DNA from: Perognathus longimembris pacificus
Taxonomy: Eukaryota > Chordata > Mammalia > Rodentia > Heteromyidae
NCBI RefSeq assembly: GCF_023159225.1
Contig: NC_063181.1
Coordinates: 20,238,073-20,302,072, forward strand
Length of the DNA: 64,000 nt
Reading direction: 5' to 3'
Shown: piece by piece, positions 12,169 through 21,910 of the stretch
How the letters are laid out: each line of letters starts with the position of its first letter
Numbering within the stretch: the stretch's first letter is position 1
Program-made: the position numbers and the translations under genes
The notes under the pieces: model-generated
Told to the model about the DNA's origin: nothing
Database searches by the model: none
What the model saw: the letters and a program-made list of their open reading frames with translations, nothing else

Positions 12169-12186
12169 AAAAAATTCCATAATGAG

Positions 12187-13438
12187 TGTAAATGTGCCTA
12201 GAAAATAATAATTAAAAACTATATAAATTGAGTTTGTATAGTTATTATATGTACTTGTATGTTATGCTCTATACATACATATGTACATCAGTTTATCTAC
12301 AGGGAGACAGATTGATTTGAGAATTATAAGAATAATAACCATTACAATTAAAGTATTCATAGCCTATTTATAAAACACTTTGAAACTAACCCCTAGAAGT
12401 CAATTTTTTGAAAACATTCTCTTTTAATTTATTTTATCCATTATGATATTTTTACTTAAAGGACCCATGAGCCTGGTGTCAAAATATGTTGGTTTTGTAT
12501 GTAGACTTGTGTCTACTAACACTGTCTGAGATGTATGTATATGTGTATATATATGTACATATATACATATATGTATATATAATTAACAGAAATTAATTTG
12601 TGAATAACATCTCACAAGGTATTGTCTTATTCTATTTTAATAGGAATATGAGAAAAATGGATTGAATGAGAATCAACTTAAATATTTGCACATAAGGATA
12701 AACCACCAAATATTTTTATTGCAAACCACTATTACTTTTATAAAATTATTTTAATAAATAATTTCACACAATTTGGAAGAAAATATGCATTGCTAATGTT
12801 AGGAGAGGTTGAATTCAAACTAACTTACCCAGAAGATGTGAAATTTTCATGTAAGAATAAAATTGTGCTCACTTTTTCTGATTTTGTATGTTTCCATAGG
12901 TAAATTTCTTTTTTGGCTTATGAGAGCATTTGAGATTGAGTAATTAACTGATACAGAGATATTATGGTTATCATGAATGGTGTATTGCTATTTATCCTTC
13001 ATTAATTAAACTTTCTATTAATAAAGCCAATTGAACATTTGGAAAACAAAACAAAACACTATCTGAGAATGTGACTGAATGGCATACATGTAGTCTTTGA
13101 CTCTTGAACAATAAGCCATTTTATGAAAATTTTGTAAAAGACTGAATGGAGTCCAGGTAAACTTACTGAGTGATGATTGATTGTTTGACTGTAAATCTAG
13201 CATTCCAATTCAGAAAATCATGCAGGGTACGTTAGTACTCTTAGTATATATAGTCTTAATTTCAGGAAAAAATACATATAAGACACTAAACCATTGTATA
13301 AATATAAACTATGCCTTTTTTTGGTTTAGGTATCTTATGTTTTATTTACATTCCAATCTCTACTATAGAAGTAGAACAACAGAGCCTAGTGCAGGCCAGA
13401 ATTTGAGTCAGCAACTAAAATGAAAAATCTCATAATAC
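12187..13438. other. AT-rich sequence with TA/CA run
   Basis: 12533-12582 is a TATG/TATA-rich run. The rest is AT-rich and has no gene I can support. Confidence 0.5.
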
Positions 13439-13812
13439 CTCGAGATCTTTTCCAAGGATGTGATAGCAATTATGTTCTCTTTAGAATGAGAATAGTAATG
13501 TAACCTGGTTTGATAATCATTATCTTGGGGAATAGGATATGATAATCTCCGGGCAAAATGAAGAGTCCACTTGAGGGTGTCAATAATGGATAGAGTGAAA
13601 TTAGTCATTCCAATTGTTTTCCTCCCACCATATTCAAGAGGGAAGACTTGACATTGATGAAGAGTTGCTTTAATTATGGCTGCAAGCTCTGGATTTTCAA
13701 ACAAGTACAACAAACGAAAGGAAGCTATCAATGTCCTGAACAAAGTAAAAGGTGGCAATACAATTGATGCTTGAAACTTAGTGCAGTTCAAAGGTTTTGT
13801 AGTTGGTTTCCT
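13439..13812 (-). other. Unassigned open frame, possible exon or pseudogene
   Basis: The minus strand is open for 124 codons from a site that looks like a splice acceptor: a pyrimidine-rich tract ending ACCTACCTAG, whose TAG is also the in-frame stop upstream. Near the other end CTCGAG/GTATTATG could be a splice donor (exon end 13439); without splicing the frame runs on to a stop at 13408. The translation is mixed hydrophobic and charged (for example FRLLYLFENPELAAIIKATL) and does not look like L1 or a SINE. I do not recognise the protein. There is no ATG near the acceptor, so it would be an internal exon, a piece of a pseudogene or chance. An open frame this long is uncommon in such AT-rich DNA. 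Confidence 0.25.
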
Positions 13813-13815
13813 CTA

Positions 13816-14279
13816 GGTAGGTAAAGGAATGTAAGGGAAGATTTGAACTGATACTATGGAACAATTCATGAAAATGCTATTATTAGTATTCATATTAGTA
13901 TTAGTATTAATGACTTTTGTACAGATCAGGAATTCTTAATGGTTTCTACTGTCTTACAATATTTATTTTCATTCCACTGAATTTTTATTTTTTTAAAGGC
14001 AGAGATAAACAAAAATTAAACAGACAACTGCTGAGAGTTCTTTTATGTTCTAAAAATGTATCAATCTCTTAAACATGACCCATGCACCTTGATAATAAAC
14101 ACAGTTTGTTACTGATGTGCAAAGACAACTGTAGGCATTTCAGGTCCATGTATGACACTCTCATTCTCTTTCTTAGCCTTCATAAAACTGCAGAAATAAT
14201 AGTTTATATCCCATCAGTTACCAGTTTTGTGGGAATATATATGATCTGATAAGGAAAGAAATGCAGTCTGACACAATTT
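13816..14279. other. AT-rich sequence, no gene seen
   Basis: Contains a short run of ATTAGT-like units near 13872-13905. Nothing else is recognised. Confidence 0.5.
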
Positions 14280-14284
14280 CAAAG

Positions 14285-14588
14285 TGTAAGGTCCTCTCCC
14301 CAAGGGCTTCATGCAGATGCCCCCACCTGGTTAAGTCTCCACCCAGTTACCTGGGTAAACAGCATACCTGGGAGGCAGTAACCTTCCCCTTCCCTGAGGT
14401 CACATCCTAGCCACACCTCCCCATCCCTGCCCTACATAAGGCATGGGGTGTGTGTGTGGGGGGGGGGGGGTGACTTGCTCTGGCCCTCCTGTGCACCTTG
14501 AACTTGAGAGCAGGTCAGCAGAATAAACCTTTCCTGCCTGAATATCGTGTGTTCTCCTTTACCAGCTACCTACTTTAAAAACCTAACA
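14285..14588 (+). mobile_element. Solo LTR, family A copy 1
   Basis: Starts TGTAAGG and ends CTAACA, with a direct repeat CAAAG at 14280-14284 and 14589-14593 (5-bp target duplication). It has a TATA-like CTACATAAGG (14431-14440) and AATAAA (14522-14527). It is the same family as 25948-26245, sharing long words such as CCTGGTTAAGTCTCCACCC and TTCCCTGAGGTCACATCCTA. A run of 13 G (14458-14470) is private to this copy. No internal viral sequence flanks it. Confidence 0.82.
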
Positions 14589-14593
14589 CAAAG

Positions 14594-15354
14594 CTGCAGA
14601 CTAAGTTTTGAAAAGTAGCAGTTGGCACCACCTAAGACAAGGCTGAATTTGTAATTCCATTGGACACAGAATTTCAGACATGATAAGATTCAACACTATG
14701 ATTCACATATGGCTTTTTGTAGTTTTAGAGTCAAGCCCGTTGGTTAGGAAGATGATAAGAAATCACAGGTTGCAAGGAAAGAAGATCACTAAGTCTGGTT
14801 TGAAATAACTAAGATAAAGTGAGAAATATATATATGACACTGAAAAAAAAAATAAGGGTGAGTAATAGAGTGACATGAAAAGGAAGTGGCTGGCATAAAA
14901 TGACACCATGGGGATACAAAGAGGGCAGTTATAGAAAAGGACTAGAATGTAAATGGGGAACAAATAAACACATCTTTCATTCACAGCCTAAAGGCATAAA
15001 GTTACAGGATAAAACACAAACTGAATCCCACTTGAACAGACAATTGGAAAAAAAAATGTGTCTTCAGAGGAAAGGAAAACAATGTGGGAAGCAATGGCTA
15101 AGGAGTAGATAAAAATGTGAAGAGTTTACCAGGCTGATTTCTGAAGATAAAGCCAATCGTTTTCTGTGATTTCCTTTTCTATCTACATGAACAAGAGCAT
15201 ATAATCAATGGTCTTGTTGGGATCATGGCATAGTCTTTGTGTTATTATGGATAGGAGAAATGAGGGATACTTAATATCTACATGGCTCTAACATACTTCA
15301 TATAGGACAAAAAAGTAGGCTTGAAAAAGTAGTGTGTTTTTGGGGAGGGGTGAT
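14594..15354. other. AT-rich sequence, no gene seen
   Basis: No coding sequence or repeat recognised. Open frames here are short and without features. Confidence 0.5.
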
Positions 15355-15495
15355 TTTGTTTTAGTTTTTGCTTTTTAATTTAATTATATCTTAATATCTT
15401 TAAGTAGCAGTACAAAGAAATTGCCATCTAACAGTGCATTTTATGATTAATGTCACCTCTTTTAATATTATCATTCACCCTTCCCAACCCACTCT
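15355..15495 (-). mobile_element. Possible old L1 3' end, minus strand
   Basis: AAGTAGCAGTACAAAGAAATT followed by a C/T-rich stretch resembles an antisense L1 3' terminus, but divergence is high. Confidence 0.3.
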
Positions 15496-15534
15496 TCCTC
15501 TTACTTTGCTTCATTTTGTAGGACATACATTGAG

Positions 15535-15755
15535 TATTGGGATTTTGAATTCAGGGTCTTAAGTTCACTTGACTTGGTTCCTCTGCTTGCTTGTTTTCCT
15601 TGTGTTTTCCACTTGAGCCATGCTTCAAGCCTGGCTTGTTGGGTTATTTTGGAGCAGTATTGTTGCTGACTTTGATCAAAGCAAGATCCTCTGGAGTTCA
15701 GCCTCCTAAGTAGCTATTAGTATAGGAATGAACATGAAATTGGAGAATATTGTGT
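15535..15755 (-). mobile_element. B4-like SINE (ID plus B1 type), minus strand
   Basis: The order is ATTGGGATTTTGAATTCAGG, then TTTTCCACTTGAGCCATGC (ID-like), then CTGGAGTTCAGCCTCCTAAG and GTAGCTATTAGTATAGG (B1-like). This is the antisense layout of an ID-B1 composite. Confidence 0.55.
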
Positions 15756-15794
15756 TAAGTAAGGTGTTTGCCTATGCTGTAGGTCATTATTTCA

Positions 15795-16035
15795 ATTGGT
15801 TTTATTCTGTAGTTGGTTGTGGGGCATGAGCTCTGGGCCTGAGGGCTGTCTCCTGAGTTCTTCTGCTCAAGACTAGTGCTCTCCCACTGTGAGGCACAGC
15901 ACCACATATGGTTTCCTGGTGGTGAATTGGAGGTAAGAGTCTCATACACTTTTCTGCACAGCTTGGCTTTGAATCCTGATCTCAAATCTCAGACACCTGA
16001 GTAGCTAGGATTACAGGTATGAGCTACCAGAACCA
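15795..16035 (-). mobile_element. Composite 7SL-Geo SINE, minus strand
   Basis: The Geo-like part (CTCTGGGCCTGAGGGCTGTC, then CTCAAGACTAGTGCTCTCCC) is on the left. The antisense B1-like part (TTGAATCCTGATCTCAAATC, then GAGTAGCTAGGATTACAGG) is on the right. It is a diverged copy. Confidence 0.6.
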
Positions 16036-16247
16036 CCTTTTATTTCAATTATCTTTACTGTTTCTTTGATGTGAGAATGAAGAGGAATGGCTTGATGGAG
16101 AAAAGCATGTAATGCTTGGAATGACAGTGGAATCATGGGGTCTATTAAAAATGGAGCTGATCATTTATTTATTCCTGACATTATTTGATAGGATTGAAAA
16201 CATTTAGGAAATCAGTGTGTTATTCTAATATTGGCCCTCTTTTCTTT

Positions 16248-16674
16248 CTTTCTTTTTTTTTCCAGTCCTGGGCCTTGAACTCAGGGCCTGAACACTGTCT
16301 CTGGATTCTTTTTTTTTTTTTTTTTTTTGGCCAGTCCTGGGCCTTGGACTCAGGGCCTAAGCACAGTCCCTGGCTTCTTCCCGCTCAAGGCTAGCACTCT
16401 GCCACTTGAGCCACAGCGCCGCTTCTGGCCGTTTTCTGCATATGTGGTGCTGGGGAATCGAACCTAGGGCCTCGTGTATCCGAGGCAGGCACTCTTGCCA
16501 CTAGGCTATATCCCCAGCCCATCTGGCTTCTTTTTGCTCAAGGCCAGCACTCGGCCACTTGAACCACAGCACCACTTCTGGCGGTTTTCTATATACGAGG
16601 TACTAGGGAATCGAACCTAGAGCTTCATGAATATAAGGCAAGCACTCTTGCCACTAGGCCATATTCCCAGCCCA
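16248..16674 (-). mobile_element. IDL-Geo SINE (outer) split by a second IDL-Geo
   Basis: The left piece (16248-16312) and right piece (16522-16674) together make one minus-strand IDL-Geo. The outer element has a probable 11-bp target duplication CTCTTTTCTTT (16237-16247 and 16675-16685). It was interrupted inside the Geo monomer by the inner copy. Confidence 0.85.
16313..16521 (-). mobile_element. IDL-Geo SINE (inner), young copy
   Basis: A full minus-strand dimer with its own T tail (to 16328). The duplicated target TCTGG(A/C)TTCTTTT (16300-16312 and 16522-16534, one mismatch) belongs to the outer SINE, which shows the order of insertion. Confidence 0.9.
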
Positions 16675-16889
16675 CTCTTTTCTTTTTAACCCTTTGAAAA
16701 ACAGAAAGGACAGGTTAAGAGGGGTGTTTTCTCATTTTACATGCCTAAATCCCCTCTGATCATATTGGATTTGAATAGAATCCCAGAAATTGTGATCTTA
16801 GTTTGAGTTTTACTCCTGACACTGGTTGAGATAGTCATAAATTATTAGTGGGCAGATTTTCTGTAAACTCCATAAAGAGAAGGAATGAT

Positions 16890-17235
16890 TTAATTAGGTG
16901 ATTATAAAATACGATTTGTTCCTTGAAGTATTTGCTTTTTCTATATATGATTTATTTTACTTAACACAATGTTCTCCAAATCCATGTCCCTGCAAGTGAC
17001 AGGTTTTTATTCTTTTTGTTGGCTAACAATAATTTACTCTCTCTATATGTAATTATATATAATATTATATGTATATTTTCTTCATCTATTCATCAGTCAA
17101 GAGACATAGACATTTAGGTTGTTAAAACTTCATAGCTATTGTGAATATTTCTTCAATGAACATGGAACCTGGATCTCTCTTTAATATAATTTTTCCATTA
17201 CCTTTACATATATTCCCAATAGTAAGACAGTCTAG
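16890..17235 (-). mobile_element. Old L1 ORF2 fragment, minus strand
   Basis: Antisense L1 words in order: TTATTTTACTTAACACAATG, TTCATCTATTCATCAGTCAA, TAGCTATTGTGAATATTTCT, CAATGAACATGG. Highly diverged. Confidence 0.6.
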
Positions 17236-17318
17236 TACATTCTAACACATTAGGGCTTGTACAAATTACAATAATAGTAAAGTGCTTTACTTTTTCAAAA
17301 GATACAAGGATAAGTTTA

Positions 17319-17405
17319 GAGGTTTTTTTTGTTAACCATAAATAACATAAATGTTTGAAGAGGTTTGTGTTTTTTTTTAACCACAAATAACATAAACATT
17401 TGAAG
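17319..17405. repeat. Tandem duplication, two units of about 42-45 bp
   Basis: Two adjacent units share T-run, TTAACCA(T/C)AAATAACATAAA and (T/C)ATTTGAAG-like ends: 17319-17360 and 17361-17405. They differ by a few substitutions and in T-run length. Confidence 0.75.
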
Positions 17406-17467
17406 AGATAGTTATAACCTGATTTAAATTCTAAACAATAAATGTATGTATTAAAAATGCCCTAATG

Positions 17468-17565
17468 GGCCATTTTTCCTTTACTCCTCTGTGGGAACTT
17501 GGCCTTGCCGGCCCTGCTAGCAATAAACTCTTTTACTCTACATGAAAAATAATAAAAATAAAAAT
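17468..17565 (+). mobile_element. Short 5'-truncated retrocopy of a polyadenylated RNA
   Basis: A 98-bp insert sits between perfect 15-bp direct repeats AAAAATGCCCTAATG (17453-17467 and 17566-17580). It holds a GC-rich stretch (CTTGGCCTTGCCGGCCCTGC), AATAAA at 17522-17527, a cleavage site about 17 bases later and an A-rich tail. The left duplication begins directly after TT, so the target was TT/AAAA. This is a classic L1-mediated insertion of the last part of an mRNA or LTR transcript. The source RNA is not recognised. Confidence 0.85.
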
Positions 17566-17580
17566 AAAAATGCCCTAATG

Positions 17581-18430
17581 TAACTTACTCCATTAACACA
17601 ATTTGCATGTGTCAAATCAAAATAAATTTAAAACCCATATGTTTAAAACTTCTAAAATAAGTAACATGTTGAATATTGAACAAAGTAAAATATACATAAT
17701 AAAAATACATTAAAAATTAAGTGTAACACATCATACCCCAGGAATGTGTATTGCATTCATTTATCATGTTAAGCACATGGCTGTATAACCCGACATAATG
17801 CTTACATAAGATTCTAGTGCTTGCTATAAAGGTAGATTACATGTCCTCTTCAGTCTTTAAAAATAGATTAATAAATGAGGATCATCAGGACCAGAGAATA
17901 AAACCAGGCCTCGCAGAGATGACTATAATTGTCACAGAAGCAGACATAGTGTTTGCTGGAATTACAGTTTTGTTAGAATTACAGTCCATTTACATGTGAT
18001 TTATGAAAGATCGTCTTGCAAAAGGAAGATATCCAATACATTATAGTACCTTAATTCATCTACTTTTAAAGAATAAAATCTTCATCATAAGCATAGCAAT
18101 CTTACCTTATCTACTCTTGCAAAATGAGACTCTATTTTGTAATACAATAGTATTTTCTAAAATGATTGCACATCTATTTTTAAAATCACAGTTTTTGGTT
18201 ATTATTTCATATATATGTATATATTATATATATATATATCACTGTAATTATTTTATATGATACCAGGTTGCAAAAATAGTCTTCTAGTTGTTCTACCTAG
18301 TTAGAAATAGGTCATTCTTGAATTTATATAGCATCTAGATGTAGCAACACTTGAGTTGAAATCTAGAAAAGGGCATTAGCTGTTTTCAATATAATATAGC
18401 AAAATAGAAAGTTAGTTAAATAAGGAAATG
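17581..18430. other. AT-rich sequence, no gene seen
   Basis: Contains a TA-rich run (18208-18240). Open frames at 17817-17999 and 18003-18260 have no recognisable features. Confidence 0.5.
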
Positions 18431-18431
18431 C

Positions 18432-19090
18432 ATTCACACAATGGGATTCTATGTTTCCGCGAAAAAGAATGACATTGCCCCATTTGTAAGGAAATGGAAA
18501 GACATGGGGAAAAAACATACTAAGTGAAGTGAGCCAGACCCAAAGAAAAATAAATTCCATGGTTTCCTTCATTGGTAATAATTAGTAAATGTCAATGATA
18601 GTCCTAACAAAAAAATCACAATAGCTCAATGGATATGTAGATATGATCATATAAGATGATGCTAAGCAAAATGAACTCCAAGTTAAGGAAGCAAGACTTT
18701 TTTTTAATTGTTGTTATTTTTAATGTACTATGTCAAGTTTTTCCTTTTTTTTTTCTTTCCTATAGTTTATCCCCTGTTGTTATTGTATTTGCTTATGATG
18801 CCTTGGGTATTGTATATGTGTTTATCTGAATCAGGGAAGTGGAACATCAAAATGGTGAGACAAAGGATAAATTGTGGACCAATGAAATACAGATACCCAA
18901 AATACACTATGTTCAAGATTAATTGTACTACTTGGAATGGATGAATGCAGGCTAGAAGGAGAGGAGGTGGGAAAAAAAATGAGGGAGGGGGTAACAAGTA
19001 TGACACAAAATCTACTCACTATCTTATGCATGTATCTGTAACTTCGGCACATCACCTTGACAATAAAATTAAAGTTAAAAAATAAATAAA
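18432..19090 (+). mobile_element. L1 3' end, plus strand
   Basis: Begins in the end of ORF2 (CACACAATGGGATTCTATG, then GAATGACATTGCCCC, then AAGTGAAGTGAGCCAGAC). It continues through the 3' UTR with a purine tract (18955-18990) and ends CAATAAAATTAAAGTTAAAAAATAAAT. 5'-truncated. Confidence 0.85.
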
Positions 19091-19343
19091 TAAATAACCA
19101 TACTCTCTTCCTTCTTTCATTTTTATTTTCTTTGGCTAGATTTATTGTTAGACTTGGAACTGGCACAACTATATTAATAATTTTATTCTATCCATTTCAT
19201 AAAAAGGCCAGACAACAACATAAATAGCAGCTTAGGATCCTTATATTTGGTTGACCGGATTTACTATGTTTCTTTCAAAAAAGAATTAAACTCCCACTTT
19301 GGGGACTGGTAAATGTCTCTTCCCTATTAAAAGTAAAATTATT

Positions 19344-19536
19344 TGGGGGCTGGGGATATAGCCTAGTGGCAAGAGTGCCTGCCTCGGATACACGAGGCCC
19401 TAGGTTCGATTCCCCAGCACCACATATACAGAAAACGGCCAGAAGCGGCGCTGTGGCTCAAGTGGCAGAGTGCTAGCCTTGAGCGGGAAGAAGCCAGGGA
19501 CGGTGCTCGGCTCTGAGTCAAGGCCCAGGACTGGCC

Positions 19537-19559
<23 letters not shown>
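19344..19559 (+). mobile_element. IDL-Geo SINE, young copy
   Basis: A full plus-strand dimer with CpGs kept (AAGCGGCGCTG, GAGCGGGAAG) and a pure A tail of about 25. The 15-bp target duplication AAAAGTAAAATTATT is at 19329-19343 and 19560-19574, next to a TT/AAAA site. Confidence 0.94.
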
Positions 19560-19568
<9 letters not shown>

Positions 19569-19574
19569 ATTATT

Positions 19575-19955
19575 CAGATTAGGCAATCATAATACCCACT
19601 ACTTTAGTATTAATTTATATCATAAAATTTAAATATTTGCTTGTTATATTTCTTCTCTATAATCATTTATAATCAAGACCACGTGATTCACATGAGTTTC
19701 TTCATGATCTAATGTTGAGTAATACAGCAATCATTTCATTTTAATACTATATTATCTTGGTAACTGTAAAATTGGTTTTAATTCAACAGGCCAGTCTCTG
19801 AGGACAATGTATCTTGATCAATTTCACCCTTTTTCAATCAAGCACCATTTGAACATCACCTCACGTTACAAGGCTCCATTTTCTTATAATTTACTGGATC
19901 CATTGACTATTCACCTGCTCTTTCTCTCTCCAGTCATTGGCCACTACCTCATTTT
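19575..19955. other. AT-rich sequence, no gene seen
   Basis: No gene or clear repeat. The 137-codon open frame that begins at 19807 runs into antisense L1 sequence. Confidence 0.5.
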
Positions 19956-20257
19956 AATCCCGCCCCTGCACCATAAAACATGTTTTATCTCTGCTATTAA
20001 TTTTGTTAAACTTTTTGTTGTATGGAAGTTACACCATTGGTATCATCCATTTGACCCTGTATATATTTTCATATATGTCTGTAATTTAGATCAAATTTGC
20101 ACATATGAGAGAAAATATTCATCATGTGCCCCCCCCTCTCTCTCTCTCTCTGAGCATTACTTACTTCACTTAAAGTATTTTTTCAATTTCCATGAAATCA
20201 ATTTTTCTACACCTGGCTAATAGTTCAACTAGGGACATGAATGTATGTGCGAGCATC

Positions 20258-20263
20258 TTTATG
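20258..20263. repeat. 6-bp target-site duplication of the solo LTR, left
   Basis: TTTATG here and at 20755-20760, directly against both LTR ends. Confidence 0.88.
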
Positions 20264-20754
20264 TGTTGCGGGCCTCTAGGGGGGACCTGGACCTGGTAAC
20301 TGAAGAGGGAAAAATCAGGACATGGGGGATGCAGAGGCAAAGGAACCAATGCATGTTTTATTTTAGGAAGGCCAGCTCTTATATACTATTTTAGAAATAG
20401 GGTCCTAAAATATCAGTTTACAACTTCAAGAGGAAAATTCAAACAGAAAGATATACATCATAGGATAAGACTAGTCAAGGCATGGTTACATTTATCACCT
20501 AATTACTGTTTGGGTTGTGCTAACTATCTTAAAAATAAAACTCCCTACACACAGTAAAACCCCCTTCCCGTGCAGATGTGTAAATCAATCTTCCAAGGAA
20601 TTCTCAGGAGAGGAATGGCTCATGACCAGATGGTTTGCTGGCCATCAGAAGCAGAAGTGCCTTAGAAGAGGTGTTCCCCTTTGGCCCTCGGTGTTCCAAG
20701 GCAGTTCTTTGCTGAGTCTGATGTCACCACAGGTCAGAGAATCATTCCAGCACA
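20264..20754 (-). mobile_element. Intact solo LTR, probable class II (ERVK/IAP-like)
   Basis: On the minus strand it starts TGTGCTGG (at 20754) and ends CCCGCAACA (at 20264), so it has TG...CA ends. It carries TATATAAGAGC (TATA, complement near 20375-20385) closely followed by AATAAAA (complement 20356-20362). The short distance between these suggests a short R region. The 6-bp target duplication fits class II endogenous retroviruses. No internal viral genes are present, so it arose by LTR-LTR recombination. A truncated relative lies at 30468-30816. Confidence 0.88.
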
Positions 20755-21356
20755 TTTATGGTATCCTGATATGTAATATTCTGGCTAGTAGCTCAAGAAT
20801 CATATCACTGGATGGTAGGGTAGTTCCATGTTTAATTTTTGGAAATAATTTCAAACTACCTTCTAAAGTAGGTGTCCTAGTTCACTTACCCATCAACAGT
20901 GTAATAGGTTTCTTTTCTTCCACATCCTAGACAGTACACTTTTTTATGTACTTCTTTTTCCAATTTATGTTGTATTATTCTGTTCTTCTTGTCATACTGA
21001 AAGGCCCTGTTTCAAAATTCTGAACTTTTAAAAGTTCATTTCCTTTTAGCTTCATATATTTTTCTTATCAGATAAAATACTTCCTTGAAGGAACCTCCTA
21101 GATAACTTGGCTTGTATTAGATTATTTTTGTTGAGTAATTTCATTAAAAAAATGGGTTTGTCATCTCTATGCTTTATAATTCTTTTCTAGTAGTAGTTTC
21201 ATAATAATACTTCTTTGAAAATAGACTCCATGAAGGCTGAAATAGGTTTAGTTTGAACTTTATCATCAGTTTATCATTCAACATGCAATAGGTACTAAAA
21301 TGCAAGTTTTTAAATGAATAATTAGAGACAAAACTACAAAGACCTTTCTTTTTGTT

Positions 21357-21910
21357 GCATTTTTTTATTGTTGAAGTAATGTACAGAGGGGTTACAGTTA
21401 CATATGTAAGTCAGTGAATACATTTCTTATTAAACTTTTTACCTCCTCCTTCATTTTTCTCCCACCTTCTGCCCTCCACAGTTCCCTTCCCACCTTCCCC
21501 TGAAATGTATAGTTGGTTTACAATACATTGTTTTGTAAGTATTGCTGTTGCATTGGTTCATATTTTACAACGTTATTTCTCCATTTTGGTGTTCTCCTTT
21601 CCTAGTTTCAGTAAACATATATACAATACCCAATGTCCCAAAGTAAGGTAAAATGACAACTAGCATAAAAATCATGGGGAAAAAAAGACAAAAGTAAAAG
21701 GCATGTTTTCATAAGGTGCATTGGAAATAACAACATCAAAGACAAACCACTTATTTCCAAATCTTGTAGTTTATTTCACTTAGGATCATCTTATGTGATC
21801 ATATGTACAATGCTATTGAGCTATTGTGCTCCTTTGCTAGGACTATCCCAGACAAGTACTAGTTGTTTCCAATGAGTGAAACCCTCTGCAGATCTGCAAC
21901 ATAGAATACC
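21357..21910 (-). mobile_element. L1 3' end, minus strand
   Basis: Starts with a T run and GTACAGAGGGGTTACAGTTA, then the pyrimidine tract (21441-21500), then TCTCCATTTTGGTGTTC. Further right are the antisense ORF2-end words (TTTATTTCACTTAGGATCAT, GTTTCCAATGAGTGAAACC). Confidence 0.75.

Larger units (their letters stand above)
19956..20935 (-). mobile_element. Old L1 fragment, minus strand, split by a solo LTR
   Basis: Left of the LTR are antisense L1 words (CACATATGAGAGAAAATATTC, CATTACTTACTTCACTTAAAG, ATGTATGTGCGAGCATCTTT). Right of it the L1 continues with GGTATCCTGATATGTAAT and TTACCCATCAACAGTGTAAT. The LTR at 20264-20754 with its duplication is the only large break, so the LTR is younger than the L1. 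Confidence 0.65.

Noticed and set aside
19807..20220. 137-codon plus-strand open frame
   Set aside because: Much of it reads through antisense old L1 sequence; no motif, start context or known protein.
20517..20930. 137-codon plus-strand open frame
   Set aside because: It lies across the antisense solo LTR and the L1 beyond it; not a gene.
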